Below, piece after piece: positions 25,883 to 30,983 of a DNA stretch of 30,983 bases; the stretch's first letter is position 1, and every line of letters starts with the position of its first letter. A program made the translations under genes and the position numbers. This stretch comes from JBLHKW01 sp047618565 (GTDB taxonomy: Bacteria; Planctomycetota; UBA1135; GCA-002686595). The notes below the pieces were generated by a model. The model ran no database searches, was not told the origin of the DNA, and saw nothing but the letters and a program-made list of their open reading frames with translations. The DNA lies in assembly GCA_047618565.1 (NCBI GenBank), contig JBLHKW010000051.1, positions 1 to 30,983 on the forward strand, given 5' to 3'.

Positions 25883-27043
25883 TTACAGGAACGGATCCAC
25901 GGCCTTGCGCAACCCGGGCGTGCGCAGCTTGCTGATCGCACGGACCTGGATCTGTCGCACCCGCTCGAGGCTGACCCCGAGCTCGCTGGCCACTTCCGAG
26001 AGCGTGTGCTCGCGCTGGCTGCCGATGCCGAATCGCATCTCGACAACAAAACGCTCGCGCTCGCCCAGGCGGTTCATGGCATCCTCGATACCAGCCTGAA
26101 GGGACACGTCCTCCATGCTGTTGGAATACACGCCCTCTGAATCCTCGGCGATCAACCCGGCCAGCCCGTTGCTGTCCTCGTCGGAGAGAGGCGAGTCCAT
26201 CGAGAGCGTGCTGCGCGTCGCCGCGAGAGCATTCTCGACAAGATTCACGCCCAGGTCGGCCTCCTTGGCGATCTCCCCCGCCGTGGCGTTGGAGTCCCCG
26301 AGGCGTTGGATCGCCAGCTTTACATGCTTCATGGCCTTCTGCAAGTAGACCGGCACGCGCACCGTGTTGCCAAAGTTGTAGAGGTGGCTGCGGAACGCCT
26401 GGTTGAGCCAGTGCACCGCATAGGTCCGAAACAGCAGGCCGCGACGCCAGTCAAATCCGTCGACCGCTCGGAACAGCGCAGCGGAGCCTTCCTGAATCAG
26501 ATCCAGGCGCGGCAAGCTGAGATGTGCGTAGCGCTCGACATTGATCAGCGCCAGGTAGAGGTTGCGTTCGACGAGTTCCGTGCGCAGCGCGTGCAGCTCC
26601 TTCCAGCGACGACACACAGGCGGAGGCAACATGCACTCTGCGGAACGGATTTCGGTGAACGTCGACGGGTCGTAGTGCAACGCGGCGCCATCGATGTCCT
26701 CGTCCGTCAGACCCTCGTCCTCGAGAGCAACGTCCAATCGGTGGCGGGCCCACTCGATACGCCGTGCCAGACGCGCCTCGGCGGCCCGATCCATAGTCTC
26801 GATCAGATCGATCTCGGTACGCAGCTGCTCCTCGACCGAAGCCACGCGATTTCGCGTCACGCGGGTGTCATCGCGCCGCCACGATCCGGGCGGAACGACC
26901 TCCAGGTCAACGCCTTGATGGTGCAAGCGCTTGGCCAGGGTGCGCGCGCGGCGCGCGAACGTGTCGGGGTCTTGCGCGAGGCGGTCGAGCCTCACGTCGA
27001 GTTCATCGTTGCTGATCAGTGAGTTTTTCTGGGGGATTTTCAT
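25883..27043 (-). CDS. RNA polymerase sigma-70-family factor, divergent RpoD/RpoS-like
   Basis: A 386-residue primary-like (group 2/3) sigma factor. It has a region 1.2-like segment (about 78-110), an insert rich in acidic residues and a CMLPPPVC stretch (110-145), region 2 (154-235, with LVERNLYLA and DLIQEG at 181-186), region 3 (about 238-315) and region 4 (322-376, ending in the helix-turn-helix LSEVASELGVSLERVRQIQ). Region 2.3/2.4 is unusual: FRTYAVHWLNQAFRSHL (205-221) where housekeeping factors have FSTYATWWIRQAI, so one of the two promoter-melting Trp residues is His. It probably recognises an altered -10 element. ATG 27043 is supported by GGAGAG seven bases upstream. No anti-sigma gene lies beside it. 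Confidence 0.93.
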   Translation of the reverse strand: MKIPQKNSLISNDELDVRLDRLAQDPDTFARRARTLAKRLHHQGVDLEVVPPGSWRRDDTRVTRNRVASVEEQLRTEIDLIETMDRAAEARLARRIEWARHRLDVALEDEGLTDEDIDGAALHYDPSTFTEIRSAECMLPPPVCRRWKELHALRTELVERNLYLALINVERYAHLSLPRLDLIQEGSAALFRAVDGFDWRRGLLFRTYAVHWLNQAFRSHLYNFGNTVRVPVYLQKAMKHVKLAIQRLGDSNATAGEIAKEADLGVNLVENALAATRSTLSMDSPLSDEDSNGLAGLIAEDSEGVYSNSMEDVSLQAGIEDAMNRLGERERFVVEMRFGIGSQREHTLSEVASELGVSLERVRQIQVRAISKLRTPGLRKAVDPFL

Positions 27044-27050
27044 CTTTGAT

Positions 27051-27056
27051 CTCTCC
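27051..27056 (-). promoter_or_regulatory. Strong ribosome binding site of the sigma factor gene
   Basis: On the minus strand GGAGAG precedes the ATG at 27043 by seven bases. Most genes in this window lack such a clear site, so it both fixes the start and suggests efficient translation. Confidence 0.75.
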
Positions 27057-27086
27057 TACCCGGTGGCCCATTGCGGGACACACATG

Positions 27087-27102
27087 CACTACGTGTGTAG
27101 TG
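27087..27102. promoter_or_regulatory. Palindrome upstream of the sigma factor gene
   Basis: A perfect inverted repeat, CACTAC-GTGT-GTAGTG, lies 44-59 bases before the sigma factor ATG. Its size and place would suit a dimeric repressor's operator, or a 5' leader hairpin. No regulator can be named. Confidence 0.35.
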
Positions 27103-27403
27103 GCGGATGTGCGACTTGCGATTGGGATTGAGCACCAGGAATGGGGACACTCCTCAGGCTGATTAGCCGTAACCACCCGCGAACCCGAACGTTCCGGTCC
27201 CGGCCAGCGAGCAACTCTTACGCGACCTGCAGGCCGCTGGGGCGGGCCGAGGAGCCATAGCGGGCCTCCAGGCCACGGCTCCGCAGAAGTGTAAGTATCC
27301 CGTAATGCAGGCTGTAGATAGAACCCGACACGGGCCTACGGCCCCTGACTGATCGGCCGAACGCACCTGCGGTGGAGCCCCCTGGCCCCTGCGCGGACGA
27401 AGA

Positions 27404-28639
27404 TCAGGCCTTCTGAGGCACGTTGGCCTCGTAGGTCTGCTGGACCTCCTGCGGGATGTACTCCTGCAGGTGGTCGAGGGCAGCCGACTCGCGGATCAGG
27501 TGGCGCGCGATGACGAGCCGCTGCACCTGGTTGGTGCCCTCGTAGATCTGGAGGATCTTGGCGTCGCGGAAGAACTTCGCGATCGGGTAGTCCTCCATGA
27601 AGCCGTACCCACCGAAGACCTGCACGGCGTCCGTGGCGACCTCCATCGCGACGTCACTGGCGTAGCACTTGGCCATGGCCGCCATCTTGCTGTTGCCCGG
27701 TGTCGGCCCGACATCGTCGATGCCTGCAGCCGCCGCGTAGACCAGATAGCGCGAGGCTTCGGTCTTCATGGCCATGTCGGACAGCATCTGCTGCACCATC
27801 TGGTGGTTGCTGATGGGCTTCCCGAAACTCTTGCGCCGGTTGGCGTAGGCATTGGCCAGATCGAGCGCGCCCTGAGCCGCCCCAACGGCCTGAGCTGCCA
27901 CACCCGGGCGAGCCAGGTCGAGGGTCATCATCGCGTGCTTGAAGCCTCGTCCAGGCTGGCCGCCGATCAGGTTAGCCTTCGGAACGCGAACACCGTCAAA
28001 GTGGGTTTCGACTACGGGAACGCAGCGGATTCCCATCTTGTCCTCGACCTTCTTGATTTCGAATCCGGGCGTGCCCTTCTCGACGATCAGAGCGCTCACG
28101 CGGCGCGAACGGGACTCGGGGTCCGTCACGCAGAAGACGGTGTAGAGGTCCGCAACCCCACCGTTCGTGGTCCACTTCTTCTCGCCGCAGATGACGTAGT
28201 CGTCACCGTCCTCGTACGCGCGCACCGAGAGCGCCTGGGCGTCCGAGCCCGCGAACTTCTCGGAGAGGCAGAAGGCCACGAACTTCTCGCCCGCTGCGAC
28301 CATCGGCAACCAGTGCTTCTTCTGCTCCTCCGTGCCGCCCACGATCAGAGGGAAGGACCCGAGTGCGTTGACCGCGAAGGCCACACCGAAGCCCGAATCC
28401 GCCTTGGCGAGTTCCTCGGTAACCATCGCCAGAGCCAGGATACCGGCTCCGTGCCCACCGTATTCCTTGGGGATGAACGTTCGGAACAGGCCCGCATCGG
28501 CGACAGCACGTGCGGCCTCGTGGTTGTACTCCTGGGCCTTGTCGAACTTCGCAGCGGCCGGACGGACCTGCTCATCCGCGATCTTGCGCGCGATCTCGCG
28601 CAGCTCGAGGGCCTGTTCACTGAAGACGATGCTATGCAT
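27404..28639 (-). CDS. Acyl-CoA dehydrogenase
   Basis: A 411-residue flavoenzyme that introduces the alpha-beta double bond in acyl-CoAs. The FAD/substrate signature CLSEKFAGSDAQ appears in the first half. The catalytic Glu367 is in QIYEGTNQVQRLVIARHL, the position used by short-chain, butyryl-type and many bacterial enzymes. GGYGFMEDYPIAKFFRDAK is also typical. Length and layout are normal. ATG at 28639 is chosen over TTG 28651, with GGAA about seven bases upstream. Substrate chain length cannot be read from sequence; a branched-chain acyl-CoA would suit the 2-oxoacid dehydrogenase operon 9 kb away. A single gene, not obviously in an operon. Confidence 0.96.
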   Translation of the reverse strand: MHSIVFSEQALELREIARKIADEQVRPAAAKFDKAQEYNHEAARAVADAGLFRTFIPKEYGGHGAGILALAMVTEELAKADSGFGVAFAVNALGSFPLIVGGTEEQKKHWLPMVAAGEKFVAFCLSEKFAGSDAQALSVRAYEDGDDYVICGEKKWTTNGGVADLYTVFCVTDPESRSRRVSALIVEKGTPGFEIKKVEDKMGIRCVPVVETHFDGVRVPKANLIGGQPGRGFKHAMMTLDLARPGVAAQAVGAAQGALDLANAYANRRKSFGKPISNHQMVQQMLSDMAMKTEASRYLVYAAAAGIDDVGPTPGNSKMAAMAKCYASDVAMEVATDAVQVFGGYGFMEDYPIAKFFRDAKILQIYEGTNQVQRLVIARHLIRESAALDHLQEYIPQEVQQTYEANVPQKA

Positions 28640-28704
28640 GACGCGTTCCAAATAATGGTTGCATGACGGCGGGAGTCGTTCGCCCGCCGCCGCGAGGGCC
28701 GCAG

Positions 28705-28710
28705 AGTATA
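28705..28710 (-). promoter_or_regulatory. Possible -10 element for the acyl-CoA dehydrogenase
   Basis: Minus-strand TATACT lies 66-71 bases before the dehydrogenase ATG, in a 152-base gap. It is close to the sigma-70 -10 consensus, but no good -35 hexamer sits 16-18 bases upstream. Confidence 0.25.
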
Positions 28711-28769
28711 GGAGCTGTCCGGCCCGAGAGAATGGCCTATCTGTGTCACCCGCAAGGATCGTCCGGGCA

Positions 28770-28785
28770 GGGCGGAAACCCGCCC
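28770..28785 (-). terminator. Hairpin just after the methyltransferase gene
   Basis: A perfect six-base stem GGGCGG/CCGCCC with a four-base loop begins six bases past the methyltransferase stop. No T-run follows. It is the most terminator-like structure at this end of the window. Confidence 0.35.
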
Positions 28786-28791
28786 AGGCGC

Positions 28792-29532
28792 TCAGGACTG
28801 GCGCCGGGCCACGACCACCTGGCGGGCCGATTCCGGGCCAAAGGGCGTATTCCCGAACTCGCCCCAGGTCACCTCGACGCGCAGCCCGGCGCGCCCCAGG
28901 AGAGCCTCGATCTCGGGCGGGTCGTACAGGCGCACGTCCTCGCGCCAGCTGCGGCGGCTGCCGTCGGGCATCTCGATGTCGACCTGTTTCACGACGCGGC
29001 GGCCATCCTGCTCCAGGGAGCGGCTCTCGACGATTCGGAGCCCGTCGCGCTCGGTCTCCGAATGGGGTACGAGGCCAGAACGAATGCGCGCGGGGTTCAT
29101 GAGATCGAACAGGGCCCGTCCGCCGGGCTTCAGCACACGAGAGATCTCGCGCGCCACGAGCTCGTCGCCGTCCTCGCCGAAGTATCCAAAGGATGAGAAG
29201 AGGTTCAGGACTCCGTCACAGGCCCCTGCGGCCAGGGGCAGAAAGCGCGCGTCGGCGCGCAACAGGCGTCCTGCCACGAGCTCGCCGGCCTCGAGCCCGC
29301 ACGCCTGTAGCAGCAGGTCGAAGGACAGATCCAGGCCGACGACGTCACATCCGGCGCCGGCCAGGGCCACGCTGTGGCGCCCGAAGCCACAGCACAGGTC
29401 CAACAGCCGGCCCCCGAACCCCAGGGACAGGATCCAGTCGACCTCGCGCCGGGCGGAGGCCTGATCCCGGTGCGGGTAGACGGCGGGGTAATCCGCGCTA
29501 AAGGCATCGACGTACCAGGGGCTATCGACCAT
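28792..29532 (-). CDS. Class I SAM-dependent methyltransferase
   Basis: A 246-residue Rossmann-fold methyltransferase. Motif I LLDLCCGFGRHSVALA lies at 43-58, followed by acidic D68 in VVGLDLS. A NLFSSFGYF segment corresponds to motif IV, and EISRVLKPGGRALFDLMNP to the post-motif region. The C-terminal part (about 150-240) is a small beta-rich domain typical of small-molecule methyltransferases with an N-terminal helix binding the acceptor. The substrate is unknown. ATG 29532 is divergent from the dGTPase gene across 61 bases, so the two may share a control region. Confidence 0.9.
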   Translation of the reverse strand: MVDSPWYVDAFSADYPAVYPHRDQASARREVDWILSLGFGGRLLDLCCGFGRHSVALAGAGCDVVGLDLSFDLLLQACGLEAGELVAGRLLRADARFLPLAAGACDGVLNLFSSFGYFGEDGDELVAREISRVLKPGGRALFDLMNPARIRSGLVPHSETERDGLRIVESRSLEQDGRRVVKQVDIEMPDGSRRSWREDVRLYDPPEIEALLGRAGLRVEVTWGEFGNTPFGPESARQVVVARRQS

Positions 29533-29583
29533 GTACTAGAATCTCCCGCATGCGCCCCGACCGGGCCTCCTGAAGAATCACGC

Positions 29584-29587
29584 AGGA
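29584..29587 (+). promoter_or_regulatory. Ribosome binding site supporting the dGTPase start
   Basis: AGGA lies six bases before ATG 29594. A second candidate, ATG 29654, has GAGGA eleven bases upstream, which is a poorer spacing. The site therefore favours the longer protein, although the first 20 residues look unconserved. Confidence 0.5.
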
Positions 29588-29593
29588 TATTCG

Positions 29594-30850
29594 ATGGACC
29601 GCCGCCACCGGAAGCCTGTAACCCGAGTCCTCTCCACGAGGACCGGATTCGCCATGACCGAGCACACCGCCATCGACACGGGCCAGCCCCCGCAAACGCC
29701 CCTGCTCGACCGGGCGACGAAGCACGCCCGAGAGCGCAACGAGCTCGCGCCCTACGCGTCACGCAGCGAGGACTCCCTCGGCCGACACTTCGAGGAAGCA
29801 CCGGACGCCCTGCGCACGGTCTTCGAGCGCGATCGGGACCGCATCGTGCATTGCACGGGCTTCAGGCGCCTGATGTACAAGACCCAGGTCTTCGTCAACT
29901 CCGAGGGCGACCACAACCGCACGCGGCTGTCCCACAGTATCGAAGTATCCCAGGTAGCCCGCAGCGTCGGGAGCGCCCTGCGCGTGAACGAACCCCTGTG
30001 CGAAGCCCTGGCCCTCGCGCACGACATCGGACACCCGCCCTTCGGCCACCGCGGGGAACGCGCACTGGCTGGCCTGATGGAGGCCCACGGCGGCTTCCGA
30101 CACAACGCCCAGGTGCTGCGCGTGGTCGACCAGCTCGAGCGGCGTAGTCCTGCCTATCCGGGTCTGAACCTGACGCGCGAGGTGCGCGAGTCGCTGCTGA
30201 AGCACGAGAGCAACGAAGACTGGCCCGAGGACTTCCTGCCGCGACCGCGGCACCCGTTGATCGAGGCGCAGGTGGTCGACCTGGCCGATTCCACGGCGTA
30301 CCACAAGCACGACCTCGAGGACGGGCTGCTGGCGCACATGTTCTCCGAGGAAGAGCTGACGGACGAGGTCTCGATCTGGCGCGACGCCCGCACGCGCGTG
30401 GCCGAACGGCACACGGGCTTCCTCGAGGATAGCCACGACTTCAAGCTGCGCGTCGAGCGTGTCGCGAACGAGGTCATCAAGATCACGATCGAGGATCTGA
30501 TCGCGCACTCGCACGCACAATTGAGCGCGGCCGCTCCGGTATCAGCCCTTGCGGTGCGCGAACACGAGCGCTTCCTCATCGCGCATGGACCGGAGATGAG
30601 CGCAAAGGTCGCCGAGCTGAACAGCTTCCTCTACCGGCGCTTCTATCGCCACGATCACCTGAAGCGCTTCCTGACCTACGCGACGCGCGTCCTCGAGGAC
30701 CTCTTTGGGGCCTTTACCGCCCACCCTGAAGAACTGGCGCCCTGGTACCAACGCTGGGCCGACGAGGTCGGTCTCGAGCGCGCGGTCTGCGACTATCTGG
30801 CCGGAATGACCGACCGCTTCGCGCAATCAGAACACGAACGGTTGATCTGA
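29594..30850 (+). CDS. dgt: Deoxyguanosinetriphosphate triphosphohydrolase (dGTPase-like)
   Basis: A 418-residue HD-domain nucleotide hydrolase that cleaves dNTPs to deoxynucleoside and triphosphate, helping control nucleotide pools. Metal ligands are visible: H114 in RLSHSIEV, H143-D144 in LAHDIGHPPFGHRGE and D232 in DLADSTAYHKHD. The N-terminal LAPYASRSEDSLGR and RRLMYKTQVF segments are family hallmarks of the bacterial type with about 370-420 residues. The start is ATG 29594, or possibly ATG 29654. It is followed after 15 bases by the RNase III gene, in the same direction, so the two may be co-transcribed. Confidence 0.95.
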   Translation: MDRRHRKPVTRVLSTRTGFAMTEHTAIDTGQPPQTPLLDRATKHARERNELAPYASRSEDSLGRHFEEAPDALRTVFERDRDRIVHCTGFRRLMYKTQVFVNSEGDHNRTRLSHSIEVSQVARSVGSALRVNEPLCEALALAHDIGHPPFGHRGERALAGLMEAHGGFRHNAQVLRVVDQLERRSPAYPGLNLTREVRESLLKHESNEDWPEDFLPRPRHPLIEAQVVDLADSTAYHKHDLEDGLLAHMFSEEELTDEVSIWRDARTRVAERHTGFLEDSHDFKLRVERVANEVIKITIEDLIAHSHAQLSAAAPVSALAVREHERFLIAHGPEMSAKVAELNSFLYRRFYRHDHLKRFLTYATRVLEDLFGAFTAHPEELAPWYQRWADEVGLERAVCDYLAGMTDRFAQSEHERLI

Positions 30851-30865
30851 ACGCGCCCCACGCCC

Positions 30866-30983
30866 ATGTGTCCGATCCCCCACGACTTCGAAGATCCAGC
30901 CATGCTGGAGCTCGCGCTCACCCATTCCTCGGTCGATAACGCCAGGAACAACGAACGCCTGGAGTTCCTGGGCGACGCTGTCC
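30866..30983 (+). CDS. rnc: N-terminal fragment of ribonuclease III
   Basis: The first 39 codons of a gene that runs off the window. The translation includes LELALTHSSVDNARNNER followed by LEFLGDAV, the RNase III signature with the catalytic-site NERLEFLGD block. The enzyme cuts double-stranded RNA in rRNA maturation and mRNA turnover. ATG 30866 gives the usual short N-terminal helix before the AL-THSS motif. It starts 15 bases after the dGTPase stop. Confidence 0.92.
   Translation, partial: MCPIPHDFEDPAMLELALTHSSVDNARNNERLEFLGDAV

Larger units (their letters stand above)
27044..27403. other. 360-base structured intergenic region
   Basis: This is the longest gap in the window, lying between the acyl-CoA dehydrogenase stop and the sigma factor start. 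It holds several hairpins: CACTAC-GTGT-GTAGTG at 27087-27102, GGCT-GATT-AGCC at 27157-27168, a two-part stem at 27251-27282 (outer GGAGCC/GGCTCC, inner GGCC-TCCA-GGCC), and GGGCC-TAC-GGCCC at 27332-27344. No tRNA, tmRNA, RNase P or SRP RNA signature is recognised. A 67-codon minus frame (27163-27366) has no convincing coding character. It must include the promoter of the sigma factor and may include a small RNA. Confidence 0.45.

Noticed and set aside
27163..27366. A 67-codon minus-strand frame in the long intergenic region
   Set aside because: Ala/Cys/Ser/Gly-rich with no motif and no ribosome site; it overlaps the strongest hairpin, so RNA structure explains the region better.
1..30983. CRISPR arrays, insertion sequences, prophage genes, tRNA or rRNA genes
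   Set aside because: I found no regularly spaced repeats, transposase or integrase, att-like duplications, or RNA-gene signatures in the window.

Overview
The window is GC-rich, tightly packed bacterial chromosome. Most genes lie on the minus strand in operon-like runs. The mix suggests a Gram-negative, probably aerobic heterotroph of a planctomycete-like or myxobacterium-like lineage. The pointers are a DUF1501-type Tat protein beside a DUF1549-like partner, HDOD-GGDEF signalling proteins, EF-hand-rich secreted proteins, and a branched-chain 2-oxoacid dehydrogenase operon. No rRNA, tRNA or taxonomic marker gene is present, so this placement is inference, with a weak lean to Planctomycetota.

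Layout from left to right. (1) 1-1676: the end of a DinB/DUF1569-like gene (+) and an M20 metallopeptidase (-). (2) 1780-11242: a signalling block. It holds a hybrid histidine kinase with receiver and Hpt domains, two tandem paralogous HDOD-receiver-GGDEF proteins (one with a broken receiver), and a stand-alone Hpt protein, all on the minus strand. A plus-strand lipoprotein with a PHP/DUF3604 domain sits between them. (3) 11442-19463: a minus-strand cluster read lipA, E1-alpha, E1-beta, E2, second E1-alpha, lpd, lipB. It encodes a whole 2-oxoacid dehydrogenase complex together with the two enzymes that make and attach its lipoyl cofactor. (4) 19582-25755: a coupled three-gene minus-strand unit. 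Its genes encode a repeat protein resembling DUF1549/DUF4214 families, a Tat-exported DUF1501/alkaline-phosphatase-fold protein, and a 1304-residue exported protein joining ten CxxCH haem motifs, an LVIVD-type propeller and about eight EF-hand loops. (5) 25883-28639: a divergent sigma-70 factor, a 360-base structured gap, and an acyl-CoA dehydrogenase. (6) 28792-30983: a methyltransferase (-), a dGTPase (+) and the start of RNase III (+).

How the parts fit together. Block 3 would oxidise 2-oxoacids, most likely those from branched-chain amino acids, to acyl-CoAs. The acyl-CoA dehydrogenase nearby could act on those products, though it is not in the same operon. Block 2 looks like a phosphorelay feeding cyclic-di-GMP synthesis: both GGDEF proteins keep the active-site motif and the inhibitory RxxD site, but only one has a phosphorylatable receiver. 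Block 4 is the least ordinary part and looks like a cell-surface or periplasmic redox module of unknown substrate.
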